From an uncultured Lachnospiraceae bacterium (lineage in GTDB: Bacteria > Bacillota > Clostridia > Lachnospirales > Lachnospiraceae): 64,000 bases of DNA. Location: contig CANAPP010000004.1 of the NCBI GenBank assembly GCA_947363565.1, positions 1-64,000 of the forward strand, read 5' to 3'. This document shows positions 48,349-57,445 of this stretch, one piece after another. Position numbers and translations under genes: made by a program. Each line of letters starts with the position of its first letter. Within the stretch, counting starts at the first letter, position 1. The notes under the pieces were generated by a model. The model made no database searches. It was given only the letters and a program-made list of their open reading frames with translations, and was not told where the DNA came from.

Positions 48349-49209
48349 ATGAAAAAGATAAATTGGAAAGAGCTGGGGATTGACCTTTTAGTGGATGTGG
48401 CTGCGAGTATCATTATTGCTGTCGGGATTTACAACTTTGCGATGAGCGCAAACTTTCCGGTGGCGGGCTTTTCGGGCATCGCGATTATTATGTATCATCT
48501 TTTAAATATACCGGTAGGTGTGGGTACGATTCTGTTAAACATACCGGTAGCGGTATTCTGTTATAAGTTCCTGGGGAAGAAGTTTTTCTTCCGGTCTGTG
48601 AAGACGACCATAATTTCTTCCGTCTTTATTGACTATGTGGCGCCCATGTTTCCGGTGTATGAAGGGGAGCGTTTCCTTGCGGCGCTCTGCATGGGCATCC
48701 TGTGCGGTATCGGGTATGCCATGATATTTATGCGTAGTTCTTCCACCGGGGGGCAGGATTTCATCTCGATGTCGATAAAGAAGGTGAAACCGCACATTTC
48801 CCTTGGGATGATCACGTTTGCTCTCGACATGCTGACTATTGTAGCGGGGAGCCTTCTGGTATTTAAGGATATTGACGGCTTTATCTACGGAGTTATCGTG
48901 ACATACCTGATGGCGATTGTCATGGACAAGATCATGTACGGGATTGATGAAGGCAAGATGACGCTGATTGTCACGGAAAGGGGAGACGAGGTGGCAAGGC
49001 ATATTGATGAGTATTCCGGCAGAGGCTCTACTATCCTCCAGGGTATCGGGAGCTATTCCAAGAAAGAAAAGGCAGTGGTAATGTGCGCCTGCAACAATAA
49101 GCAGATGTACACCATAAAGAAAATCGCGCATCAGGTTGACCCAAAAGCGTTTACGATTATTATGGAGTCCAATGAAGTGCTGGGGGAAGGATTTAAAGAA
49201 GAGATATAA
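48349..49209 (+). CDS. YitT family membrane protein (second copy)
   Basis: ATG 48349 has AAGGAGG about 9 bases upstream; the frame further 5' overlaps the clpB terminator. The 286-residue protein has membrane segments (LLVDVAASIIIAVGIYNFAMSANFPVAGFSGIAIIMYHLL; FMRSSSTGGQDF; ISLGMITFALDMLTIVAGSLLVF) and a C-terminal DUF2179 domain (GIDEGKMTLIVTERGDEVARHI to DPKAFTIIMESNEVLGEGF). It is diverged from the YitT protein at 41294-42160. Function unknown. Confidence 0.92.
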   Translation: MKKINWKELGIDLLVDVAASIIIAVGIYNFAMSANFPVAGFSGIAIIMYHLLNIPVGVGTILLNIPVAVFCYKFLGKKFFFRSVKTTIISSVFIDYVAPMFPVYEGERFLAALCMGILCGIGYAMIFMRSSSTGGQDFISMSIKKVKPHISLGMITFALDMLTIVAGSLLVFKDIDGFIYGVIVTYLMAIVMDKIMYGIDEGKMTLIVTERGDEVARHIDEYSGRGSTILQGIGSYSKKEKAVVMCACNNKQMYTIKKIAHQVDPKAFTIIMESNEVLGEGFKEEI

Positions 49210-49236
49210 AAGGAAAGACAGAATAAAAGACAAAAT

Positions 49237-49282
49237 AACAAGGTGCAGATGCCCCGCATAGAGGTGCCGCACCTTGTTTTCA
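49237..49282. terminator. Bidirectional terminator between YitT and pepT
   Basis: AACAAGGTGC (49237-49246) and GCACCTTGTT (49269-49278) form a perfect 10-bp stem; TTTC follows on one strand, and AT-rich sequence on the other. It separates two convergent genes. Confidence 0.7.
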
Positions 49283-49306
49283 TTTTCGCGCATGAAAAAG
49301 GGATGT

Positions 49307-50524
49307 CTATTTTGCGTACAGTTTCACTAATTCCATCATCACATTCACGCTCTTGTCCATGCCTTCTACGGTGATATGTTCGTATGGCCCATGGTATGCA
49401 TGTCCGCCGGTCCCGAGGTTCGGGCAAGGCAGTCCTTTGAAACTTAACTGGCAGCCGTCCGTGCCGCCCCGGATTGGGATGACGAGAGGCTCTACGCCGG
49501 CTGACTCGCAGGCCGTCTTTGCATTGTCGATCAGGTGCATGCATCCGGCGATGATCTCAGCCATATTCTTATACTGGTCCGTAATCGTTAAGGTAACGGT
49601 TCCCTCGCCCCACTTTTCATTCAAATCCTTTTCAATCAGGCGGAGCGTTTTCTTGCGCGCCTCGAAAAGAGAGCTGTCATGGTCGCGGACAAGATAATTA
49701 AGCTGTGCCGATGCACATTCGCCGGTCATGCTTACAAGGTGATAGAAACCTTCATACCCTTCCGTTCCCCTCGGGGTCTCGCAGCCCGGGAGCATATTGT
49801 TGATTTCCATAGCCACTAAGGAGGCATTGATCATGGTATCCTTTGAGGAGCCGGGGTGGACGCTGAAACCTTTAATGTCGAAACATGCCTTGCAGGCGTT
49901 AAAGTTCTCATACTGGATTTCGCCTTCCGTGTCTCCGTCCATAGTGTAGCCGTAGTCAGCGCCGAATTCCTCAACGTTGAAGTGTGCTGCTCCGGTCCCT
50001 ATCTCTTCGTCCGGGGTAAATGCGACGCAGAGCTTTCCGTGAGGGATGTTTTCCGCCTGTACCCGTTCAATCATGGTCAGAATCTCGGCAACACCGGCTT
50101 TGTCATCGGCGCCCAGTACGGTAGTGCCGTCGCTTGTGATGAGGGTGCGCCCTTTTAAACTTTCGAGATGCGGAAACGTAGCCGGGTCGAGAATCAATCC
50201 GCTGTCAGCAATCTCCATGGCCTCTCCGCTGTAATTTTCGGTAATCACCGGCTTGATATCGTGGTCGCAGTAATCCGCAACGGTATCCATGTGGGCGATA
50301 AATCCAATGGCAGGCTTGTCTTCAAAGCCTTCCGTGGCAGGAAGATTGCCATACAGGTAGCACTGCTCGTCCAGATGCACGTCTTTGAGCCCTAACTCTT
50401 TCATCTCTGCCTCTAAGATTTTCCCCAGGTCGAACTGGCACTGGGAAGATGGAACAGTCTCGCTGTTCTCATCGCTGGGTGTACGCACGACAACGTACTT
50501 TAAAAGTCTTTCATAAGCTTTCAT
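49307..50524 (-). CDS. pepT: Peptidase T (tripeptide aminopeptidase)
   Basis: A 405-residue M20 dizinc peptidase, cytoplasmic, that removes the N-terminal residue from tripeptides. Metal and catalytic sites are visible: GFIAHMDTVAD (His, Asp), VLGADDKAGVAEIL (bridging Asp), FTPDEEIGTGAAHF (Glu pair), YTMDGDTEGEI (Asp) and GTGGHAYHGPYEH (His). The GFSVHPGSSKDTMINA segment marks the dimerisation domain. Length matches E. coli PepT (408). It is transcribed leftward on its own. Confidence 0.96.
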   Translation of the reverse strand: MKAYERLLKYVVVRTPSDENSETVPSSQCQFDLGKILEAEMKELGLKDVHLDEQCYLYGNLPATEGFEDKPAIGFIAHMDTVADYCDHDIKPVITENYSGEAMEIADSGLILDPATFPHLESLKGRTLITSDGTTVLGADDKAGVAEILTMIERVQAENIPHGKLCVAFTPDEEIGTGAAHFNVEEFGADYGYTMDGDTEGEIQYENFNACKACFDIKGFSVHPGSSKDTMINASLVAMEINNMLPGCETPRGTEGYEGFYHLVSMTGECASAQLNYLVRDHDSSLFEARKKTLRLIEKDLNEKWGEGTVTLTITDQYKNMAEIIAGCMHLIDNAKTACESAGVEPLVIPIRGGTDGCQLSFKGLPCPNLGTGGHAYHGPYEHITVEGMDKSVNVMMELVKLYAK

Positions 50525-50590
50525 TGCTCATTCCCCTTTCTTTGTCGTTAAGGTAAATGATAACATATTTTGTCCGGTATGGCGAGAGGG

Positions 50591-51130
50591 CTATCGCCGG
50601 TCAAAGAAAATATTTTTCCCTGCTATACTTAAAGGGATGCCAAGCCAGCAGAACCCATCTTTAAAATCTTCCATTTCAGCGGCCGCTTTTCCGATGGACC
50701 ACATAATACGGTTGTCAATGTTGTCAAGTGATGCGACATTGACAGCAGAAGACACGGCAATTCCCAGATCGACAAGTAGGTGTGCGCAGACACCGTCAGC
50801 CTCCTGGCAGATATCGCAGTCCAGGAAGCCGCACAGGCCGCAGTGCGGAATATGGCGGTAATCTTTTTTTGTTCCGATCAGCACAACTGCCTGGCTGTCA
50901 CGCACATTGTCCGCGTCTCTTTTGTACCAGGCAGCTTTCTCTTCCCCAAAGAGCCGTATACCGGTTTCCTCCATCGTATCTGCTAAGCGCTGCTTATCAG
51001 TCTTTGTCAGGACATAAGTGATGATCGAATCCTGTCCTTTTGCTTTGTGCGCTGTGCGGGCAGCAGCGCACATTCTCGCGGCAGTGTTGAATAATGCTTC
51101 TTTTTCCATCTCAGTACTGTTATAGATCAT
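50591..51130 (-). CDS. DUF2148 ferredoxin-like domain protein
   Basis: A 179-residue protein of the DUF2148 family, common in anaerobes. The cysteine cluster IPHCGLCGFLDCDICQEADGVCAH (about 96-119) could bind an iron-sulfur cluster. The N-terminal helical region ALFNTAARMCAAARTAHKAKGQDSI and the C-terminal WLGIPLSIAGKNIFFDR end are characteristic. Role not known. It lies between pepT and the divergent murE gene; its only other context is a 164-base promoter region shared with murE. Confidence 0.85.
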   Translation of the reverse strand: MIYNSTEMEKEALFNTAARMCAAARTAHKAKGQDSIITYVLTKTDKQRLADTMEETGIRLFGEEKAAWYKRDADNVRDSQAVVLIGTKKDYRHIPHCGLCGFLDCDICQEADGVCAHLLVDLGIAVSSAVNVASLDNIDNRIMWSIGKAAAEMEDFKDGFCWLGIPLSIAGKNIFFDRR

Positions 51131-51294
51131 AGTGTTCTCCTTAGAATCTTATGGTAATAAATGTTAACAGGTCTTTCAATTAATATAAACCTTGAGGTTT
51201 GGTGATGTCAATGTTTTCAAAATTTTGCTTTGCACTGTTATTTTTATTTGGATTATGCTAAACTTAGGAGGAAATATTTCAGGAGGCATAGTTT

Positions 51295-52764
51295 ATGAAG
51301 TTATCTCAGTTATTAGAGCATTTGCAATATGAAGTCGTCCAGGGAAAGGATGATATCCCGGTGACAGAACTTGTGAACGATTCCCGCAAGGTCTGTGAGG
51401 GCAGTGTGTTTGTGTGTATCAGCGGGGCAGTGTCGGACGGCCATGCCTATATCGCGGATGTGGCAGAAAAGGGTGCGGCGGCAGTGATTGTTGAAAAGGA
51501 TATCGAGGCGCCGGAGAACCTGACGGTGATCAAGGTACCGGATACCCGCTATGGGCTGGCACTGATGTCGGCAGCCTACTTCGGTTATCCGGCGGATAAG
51601 CTTAAGGTGATTGGAATCACCGGCACAAAAGGAAAGACGACGACCACTTATATGGTGAAATCCATCCTTGAAGGCGTGGGGCATAAGGTGGGACTGATTG
51701 GGACTATAGAGGCGATCATCGGTGATAAGGTAATCCCGGCGAATAACACTACGCCGGAATCTTATGTGATCCAAAAGTATTTTGCCGAGATGGTTGAGGC
51801 GGGCTGTGACAGCGTGGTCATGGAAGTGTCTTCGCAGGGACTTATGCTTCACCGGACGGCGGGGATTCCATTTGAGATCGGTATCTTTACGAATCTTGGG
51901 GAAGACCACATCGGCCCGAATGAACATAAAGATTTTGAAGATTACAAGCGCTGCAAGGGCTTGCTCTTTAAGCAGTGCAGGCTTGGTATTGCAAATGTTG
52001 ATGATAAATGGTACGAGGATGTGTTTGCCGGGGCTACCTGTAAGATAGAGACGTTTGGTCTGTCGGAAAGAGCAGGACTTCGGGCGGTAGATATCGAACA
52101 TATCTCAAGGCCGGGGTATCTGGGGGTGAAGTACCGCGTAGCCGGGTTGATGGACTTTGACGTAGAGATTGATATTCCCGGAGAGTTCAGTGTCTATAAT
52201 TCCCTGACGGCCATTGCAGTGTGCAGACATTTTGACGTACCTGCGGAGAAGATAAAGGAAGCGCTTAAAGATGCGAAAGTGAAAGGGCGCATTGAGATGG
52301 TGAAGGTGTCGGATGAATTTACACTAATGATTGACTATGCCCACAATGCGATGGCTCTTGAAAGCCTTCTTCATACGCTCAGGGATTATGACCCGGGACG
52401 TATCGTTTCTGTATTCGGCTGCGGCGGAAACCGCTCGAGGACGAGACGTTATGAGATGGGAGAGGTGTCCGGGCGTCTTGCGGACTTTACCATCATTACT
52501 TCGGATAATCCGAGATTCGAGGAGCCCCAGGAGATTATCAATGATATCATCACAGGTATGAAAAAGACGGACGGGAAATACATTGATATCTGTGACAGAG
52601 GCGAGGCGATCAAGTATGCCATCGCACACGGGCGTCCGGGTGATGTGATCGTGATTGCCGGAAAAGGGCATGAGACTTATCAGGAGATCAAAGGCGTAAA
52701 GTACGATATGGATGACAGGGTGCTGATTCAGGAAGCCCTGAAAGAAATAGCAGAAGGAAGATAA
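51295..52764 (+). CDS. murE: UDP-MurNAc-tripeptide synthetase
   Basis: A 489-residue Mur ligase acting in the cytoplasm in peptidoglycan synthesis. ATP-binding GITGTKGKTTTTYMVKSIL, the EVSSQGLMLHR segment, NLGEDHIGPNEHKDFEDY and the C-terminal specificity motif DNPR in SDNPRFEEPQ are present. DNPR normally indicates meso-diaminopimelate addition, although the residue after it is FE rather than TE/SE. An N-terminal UDP-sugar-binding domain spans 1-100. It stands 12 bases ahead of priA. Confidence 0.94.
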   Translation: MKLSQLLEHLQYEVVQGKDDIPVTELVNDSRKVCEGSVFVCISGAVSDGHAYIADVAEKGAAAVIVEKDIEAPENLTVIKVPDTRYGLALMSAAYFGYPADKLKVIGITGTKGKTTTTYMVKSILEGVGHKVGLIGTIEAIIGDKVIPANNTTPESYVIQKYFAEMVEAGCDSVVMEVSSQGLMLHRTAGIPFEIGIFTNLGEDHIGPNEHKDFEDYKRCKGLLFKQCRLGIANVDDKWYEDVFAGATCKIETFGLSERAGLRAVDIEHISRPGYLGVKYRVAGLMDFDVEIDIPGEFSVYNSLTAIAVCRHFDVPAEKIKEALKDAKVKGRIEMVKVSDEFTLMIDYAHNAMALESLLHTLRDYDPGRIVSVFGCGGNRSRTRRYEMGEVSGRLADFTIITSDNPRFEEPQEIINDIITGMKKTDGKYIDICDRGEAIKYAIAHGRPGDVIVIAGKGHETYQEIKGVKYDMDDRVLIQEALKEIAEGR

Positions 52765-52776
52765 AACGGATTACAG

Positions 52777-55005
52777 ATGTACGCAGATATTATTGTAGAT
52801 ATTACTCATGAAAAGCTTGACAAAGTATTTCAGTACAGCATCCCCTCCGAACTGGAGGGGGCGCTTTCTGTTGGGACAGAAGTTATCGTACCTTTCGGGA
52901 AGGGCAATAGAGAGATGTCCGGATACGTGGTGGCTTTTTCCGGAAAACCGGATTATCCGGCGGAAAAGATAAAACCGGTACTTAAAAAAGCAGAAAAAAG
53001 TATTGCCATCGAGTCAAAGCTGGTGTCTCTGGCGGCGTGGATGAAGGAACAGTATGGCGGGACGATGATCCAGGCATTGAAGACAGTCCTTCCGATCAAG
53101 CGGAAAGAAGCTGCGCGCATGAAGCGAAAGGTAAGACTTTTGCTTGATACGGAGGAGGCGAAAGAGCGTCTTAAGTTTTATCTTGACAAGAACCAGAAAG
53201 CGCGGGCAAGACTGCTGGCAGGGCTTATGGATCAGCCGGAGCAGGAATATGAACTGGTGACGAAAAAGCTTCATGTAACCCTTGCCGTTATCCGTTCTCT
53301 CGAGGAGCAGGGAGTACTTGCCCTTGAGTCAGAAGAGATGATGCGCGGTTTGGTGCGTTACCGAAAGCATGAGGAAGATACGGTACATTTTAATGAGGAG
53401 CAAAGAAGAGCAGCAGGCCGGTTCTGGGAGGATTACCGCAGGGGGATATACGGGAACTACCTCGTGTACGGGATTACCGGGAGCGGAAAGACAGAAGTGT
53501 ATATCGAGATGATACGAAAGGTTGTGGGACAGGGGCGGCAGGCAATTGTGCTGATTCCGGAGATTGCTCTTACTTATCAGACGGTGATGCGCTTTTATGC
53601 CCGATTCGGGGACCGGGTATCGATCTTAAATTCCCGCATGTCAGCGGGCGAGCGGTATGATCAGATGGAACGGGTAAAGCGGGGCGAGGTGGATGTGATG
53701 ATCGGTCCCCGCTCTGCCCTTTTTACGCCTTTTAAGAATCTTGGGCTGATCGTGGTGGATGAGGAACATGAGTCTGCCTATAAGAGCGAACAGGTTCCGA
53801 GATACCATGCCAGAGAGACAGCGATTGCAAGAGGGAAGATGGAGGGGGCAAGCGTGGTGCTCGGCTCGGCGACTCCGTCACTGGAAGCATTTTATCGATG
53901 TAAGACGGGAGACTGCACACTCCTTAGACTGCCCGCCCGGGCAGCAGGACAGGAACTTCCCAGGGTATATACGGTGGATATGCGGGAAGAATTAAAGCAG
54001 GGGAACCGTTCAATGATCAGTGACCGATTAAAGGAACTTGTTCGGGAGCGGTTAAAAAAAGGACAGCAGACCATGCTTTTTCTTAATCGGCGGGGATATG
54101 CAGGATTTGTTTCTTGCAGGTCTTGCGGATATGTAGTAAAATGTCCTCATTGCGATGTGTCGCTGTCCGCCCACAAAGGCGGCAGGCTCGTCTGCCATTA
54201 CTGCGGATATGAGGAACGCACGAGGAAGACCTGTCCTTCCTGCGGCTCTGGCTGTATCGGCGGATTCAAGGCGGGGACGCAGCAGATTGAGGACATCGTA
54301 AAGCGGGAGTTTGCCGGAGCCAAGGTGCTCCGCATGGATATGGATACCACGAAAAAAAAGGATAGTCATGAGAAGATATTGTCAGCGTTTTCCAACGGAG
54401 AAGCGGATATATTGATCGGAACGCAGATGATCGTCAAGGGGCATGATTTCCCTAATGTGACGCTGGTAGGGATATTAGCGGCGGATATGTCGCTGTATTC
54501 GAATGATTACCGGTCCGGCGAGCGGACCTTTGAGCTGCTTGTACAGGCGGCGGGCCGGGCAGGCCGGGGGAATCTTAAGGGTGAGGTGGTGATCCAGACC
54601 TACAGTCCGGATCATTACAGTATCCGTATGGCTGCGGCTCAGGATTATGAAGGGTTTTATAAGGAAGAGATGCGTTACAGGGAGCTGATGGGTTATCCGC
54701 CGGTCAGCGATCTTCTTGCGGTGTTGATGACCGGTGCTGACGAGAAGTACCTGGAGCTGGCAGCAGGGTATCTTAAAAGTTTTGCTGTGCGGGCGGATAA
54801 GGAAAAGGTACTTCAGATCATCGGCCCTGCGAGTCCTTATGTAAGCAAGGTGAGCGATGAATACCGCAAAGTTATGTATCTGAAGTGCAAAAAGAAAGAA
54901 GATCTGATAGGGATAAAAGATCTTCTGGAACAATATATTGAGATTAACAGAGGGTTTGACTGCATAAAGATACAATTTGATTTTAATCCCATGGGAATAT
55001 TTTGA
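52777..55005 (+). CDS. priA: Primosomal protein N', replication-restart helicase
   Basis: A 742-residue superfamily 2 helicase. The N-terminal DNA-binding region (DITHEKLDKVFQYSIP) is followed by Walker A GITGSGKTEVYIEMI, Walker B VVDEEHESAYKSEQ, and PRYHARETAIARGKMEGASVVLGSATPS. The zinc-binding region has paired cysteines (CRSCGYVVKCPHCD, CHYCGYEERTRKTCPSCGSGC). Then come TQQIEDIVKREF and LVQAAGRAGRG. It reloads the replicative helicase at stalled forks. Length matches other Firmicute PriA proteins. Confidence 0.96.
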   Translation: MYADIIVDITHEKLDKVFQYSIPSELEGALSVGTEVIVPFGKGNREMSGYVVAFSGKPDYPAEKIKPVLKKAEKSIAIESKLVSLAAWMKEQYGGTMIQALKTVLPIKRKEAARMKRKVRLLLDTEEAKERLKFYLDKNQKARARLLAGLMDQPEQEYELVTKKLHVTLAVIRSLEEQGVLALESEEMMRGLVRYRKHEEDTVHFNEEQRRAAGRFWEDYRRGIYGNYLVYGITGSGKTEVYIEMIRKVVGQGRQAIVLIPEIALTYQTVMRFYARFGDRVSILNSRMSAGERYDQMERVKRGEVDVMIGPRSALFTPFKNLGLIVVDEEHESAYKSEQVPRYHARETAIARGKMEGASVVLGSATPSLEAFYRCKTGDCTLLRLPARAAGQELPRVYTVDMREELKQGNRSMISDRLKELVRERLKKGQQTMLFLNRRGYAGFVSCRSCGYVVKCPHCDVSLSAHKGGRLVCHYCGYEERTRKTCPSCGSGCIGGFKAGTQQIEDIVKREFAGAKVLRMDMDTTKKKDSHEKILSAFSNGEADILIGTQMIVKGHDFPNVTLVGILAADMSLYSNDYRSGERTFELLVQAAGRAGRGNLKGEVVIQTYSPDHYSIRMAAAQDYEGFYKEEMRYRELMGYPPVSDLLAVLMTGADEKYLELAAGYLKSFAVRADKEKVLQIIGPASPYVSKVSDEYRKVMYLKCKKKEDLIGIKDLLEQYIEINRGFDCIKIQFDFNPMGIF

Positions 55006-55035
55006 AATATTTATATAGTATTAGGAGGAAATGTC

Positions 55036-55506
55036 ATGGCGTTAAGAAAGATCCGTGAGATGGGTGAGGAAGTGCTGACGAAGCACTGCAAAGAGGTTAC
55101 GAAGATGAATCTTCGCACAAAGCTTTTGATCAATGACTTGTTCGACACGATGTATGAGGCAGGGGGAGTGGGACTGGCTGCCCCGCAGGTAGGCATTTTA
55201 AAAAGGATTGCGGTAGTTGATATCGGGGACGGCCCGATTGTTTTGATCAATCCGGAGATTGTCGGGCAGGATGGAGAGCAGACAGGCGAGGAAGGCTGTC
55301 TTAGTGTGCCGGGGAAATATGGAATCGTGACGAGGCCTAACTATGTGAAGGTGAAGACCTTGACGGAGGGCATGGAAGAAGTGTTTATTGAGGGTGAGGA
55401 GCTTCTTGCACGGGCGCTCTGCCATGAGATTGAGCATTTGGACGGAAAGCTTTATGTGGAGCTGGCGGAAGACGGACTTCATGATGTGGAGGATGAAAAG
55501 GAGTAG
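55036..55506 (+). CDS. def: Peptide deformylase
   Basis: A 156-residue Fe2+ hydrolase that removes the formyl group from nascent proteins. All three motifs are present: GVGLAAPQVG, EEGCLSVPG and HEIEHLDG. AGGAGG lies 8 bases before ATG 55036. It is 3 bases ahead of fmt, the enzyme that adds the formyl group. Confidence 0.97.
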   Translation: MALRKIREMGEEVLTKHCKEVTKMNLRTKLLINDLFDTMYEAGGVGLAAPQVGILKRIAVVDIGDGPIVLINPEIVGQDGEQTGEEGCLSVPGKYGIVTRPNYVKVKTLTEGMEEVFIEGEELLARALCHEIEHLDGKLYVELAEDGLHDVEDEKE

Positions 55507-55509
55507 CGT

Positions 55510-56493
55510 ATGAAAGTGATATTTATGGGGACACCGGATTTTTCCGTGGGGACGTTTGAAGCCCTGGTGGAAGCAGGATATGAGGTGGTCCTTGCGGTCA
55601 CACAGCCGGATAAGCCCAAGGGCCGGGGCGGGAAGATGCAGCTTACGCCGGTAAAAGAAGCGGCGCTTGCACATAAGATTCCGGTATTTCAGCCGAAAAA
55701 GATCCGGACGCCGGAATGCATCGAAGAATTAAAAAAATACGAAGCAGATATCATGGTCGTTATTGCTTTCGGGCAGATCCTTCCGAAGGAAATCCTTGAG
55801 CTGACGCCTTACGGCTGCGTGAATGTACATGCCTCGCTCCTTCCAAAGTACCGCGGCGCCGCGCCGATCCAGTGGGCGGTCATCAACGGAGAACAAGTGT
55901 CTGGTGTTACGACGATGCAGATGGATGAAGGACTTGATACCGGAGATATGCTTCTTAAGACGGAGGTTGTCTTAGATAAAAAAGAAACTGGGGAGAGCCT
56001 TCATGATAAGCTTGCCAAAGCAGGTGCAAAGCTTTGTGTCAGGACGCTCAAAGCCCTTGAGGAAGGGACGGTTAAGCCGGAAAAACAGGGAGAAAGTCCG
56101 ACAGAATATGCGAAGATGTTAGATAAGGATCTTGGGAATATCGATTGGGAAAAATCTGCGGTGTTCATCGAGCGGCTCATCCGGGGGCTGAATTCATGGC
56201 CAAGCGCCTATACGGACTGGAACGGAAAAGTGATGAAGCTGTGGGCGGCGGAGGTGTGCGCGCAGGAAGATCTGGCAGCGGGCGGACAGGGAGAAGAAGC
56301 TGTCTTGGCTGTCAGTGAACATCCGGTGCCCGGGACAGTTGTCAGGGTAGAGAAGGATGGTTTTTATGTGCAGACCGGAAACGGGGTGCTTAAAGTGACA
56401 GAGCTTCAGATTCCGGGTAAAAAGAAGATGGATGCTGGGGCGTTTCTCAGAGGGTATCAGATTCAGGCTGGCGAAGTTTTAAAAAAATTATAA
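55510..56493 (+). CDS. fmt: Methionyl-tRNA formyltransferase
   Basis: A 327-residue enzyme that formylates Met-tRNA for initiation. The N-terminal domain has FMGTPDFSVGTFEALVEAGYEV, PKKIRTPE, the catalytic NVHASLLPKYRGAAPIQWAVING and TTMQMDEGLDTGDMLLK. The C-terminal beta-barrel begins near 215. Three codons of spacing after def indicate a shared transcript, ended by the terminator at 56498. Confidence 0.97.
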   Translation: MKVIFMGTPDFSVGTFEALVEAGYEVVLAVTQPDKPKGRGGKMQLTPVKEAALAHKIPVFQPKKIRTPECIEELKKYEADIMVVIAFGQILPKEILELTPYGCVNVHASLLPKYRGAAPIQWAVINGEQVSGVTTMQMDEGLDTGDMLLKTEVVLDKKETGESLHDKLAKAGAKLCVRTLKALEEGTVKPEKQGESPTEYAKMLDKDLGNIDWEKSAVFIERLIRGLNSWPSAYTDWNGKVMKLWAAEVCAQEDLAAGGQGEEAVLAVSEHPVPGTVVRVEKDGFYVQTGNGVLKVTELQIPGKKKMDAGAFLRGYQIQAGEVLKKL

Positions 56494-56497
56494 TATA

Positions 56498-56538
56498 GGG
56501 AATGGCAGAGATATTTTTCTCTGCCATTCCCGCCTTTA
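56498..56538 (+). terminator. Strong terminator after fmt
   Basis: GGGAATGGCAGAGA (56498-56511) and TCTCTGCCATTCCC (56518-56531) make a perfect 14-bp stem with loop TATTTT, followed by GCCTTTA. The T run is weak but the stem is long. Confidence 0.75.
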
Positions 56539-56665
56539 TGTAGATTCGTGGCTTTAACCACTATGATGCCGCGGATTGCACTGCATTTCCTGGCGTCATT
56601 ATATAATTATAACATGAAATAAATAAATTTTATGTGAAAAATTGCTATTATGTATTGTTTTGCGG

Positions 56666-56671
56666 TATAAT
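56666..56671 (+). promoter_or_regulatory. -10 box before the zinc peptidase gene
   Basis: A perfect TATAAT at 56666-56671 lies 43 bases before ATG 56715; the -35 region (near TTGCTA, 19-base spacing) is poor. It starts a new transcript after the fmt terminator. Confidence 0.5.
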
Positions 56672-56714
56672 AGACAAATAGATTTTATTTTTTGATGATC
56701 AGGGAGGAATTTAT

Positions 56715-57416
56715 ATGTATTATCCGATGTTTTTTGATGCTACGTATATACTGGTGCTTATCGGCGTTGTGATCTGTATGATCGCATCAGCCAGGATGAA
56801 TGCGACTTTCAACCGATATTCCCGGGTGCGCAGCCATTCCGGAATGACGGGGCGGGAAGCGGCAGAGCGGATCCTTATGCAGGCAGGTATCCGAGATGTG
56901 CGGGTGGAGCATGTGTCAGGGAATCTTACGGACCATTACGACCCGAGAAGTAAGATCTTACGTTTGTCAGATGCGACTTATAACTCGAATTCTGTCGCGG
57001 CAGTAGGAGTTGCTGCCCATGAGTGCGGACACGCGATCCAGCATGAGAAAGGCTACGCGCCGCTCGCCATCAGAGGCTCGCTTGTTCCGGTTGCGAATTT
57101 TGGAAGTACGATTGCATGGCCGCTGATCGTGATCGGATTAGTCATGAACAGCAACATGTCTGCGCTGCTGTTAAACCTTGGAATTTTGGCTTTTTCCTTT
57201 GCGGTGCTTTTTCAGCTTGTTACACTTCCGGTAGAGTTCAATGCTTCCGGCAGAGCCCTTAAGATTCTGGGGAATTCCGGAATATTGTACGAGGATGAGC
57301 TTAAAAGTACGAGAAAAGTGTTAACTGCGGCTGCGCTTACTTATGTGGCAGGGGCGACATCTGCAATTCTGCAGCTTTTGCGTATCATCCTGCTTGCGAA
57401 CCGGAGAAGCGATTAA
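56715..57416 (+). CDS. Zinc metallopeptidase, YugP family
   Basis: A 233-residue membrane metallopeptidase. The first segment is hydrophobic (YILVLIGVVICMIASARM), and the active site is AVGVAAHECGHAIQHEKGY (HECGH, an HExxH zinc motif). At least two further membrane segments follow (VANFGSTIAWPLIVIGLVM; LLLNLGILAFSFAVLFQLVTLPVEFNASGRAL). Substrates of this family are unknown; it resembles HtpX in layout but is a separate family. It may start the operon running to rpe. Confidence 0.9.
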   Translation: MYYPMFFDATYILVLIGVVICMIASARMNATFNRYSRVRSHSGMTGREAAERILMQAGIRDVRVEHVSGNLTDHYDPRSKILRLSDATYNSNSVAAVGVAAHECGHAIQHEKGYAPLAIRGSLVPVANFGSTIAWPLIVIGLVMNSNMSALLLNLGILAFSFAVLFQLVTLPVEFNASGRALKILGNSGILYEDELKSTRKVLTAAALTYVAGATSAILQLLRIILLANRRSD

Positions 57417-57445
57417 GTATATTTGATAGACGGGGAGGACAAAAG

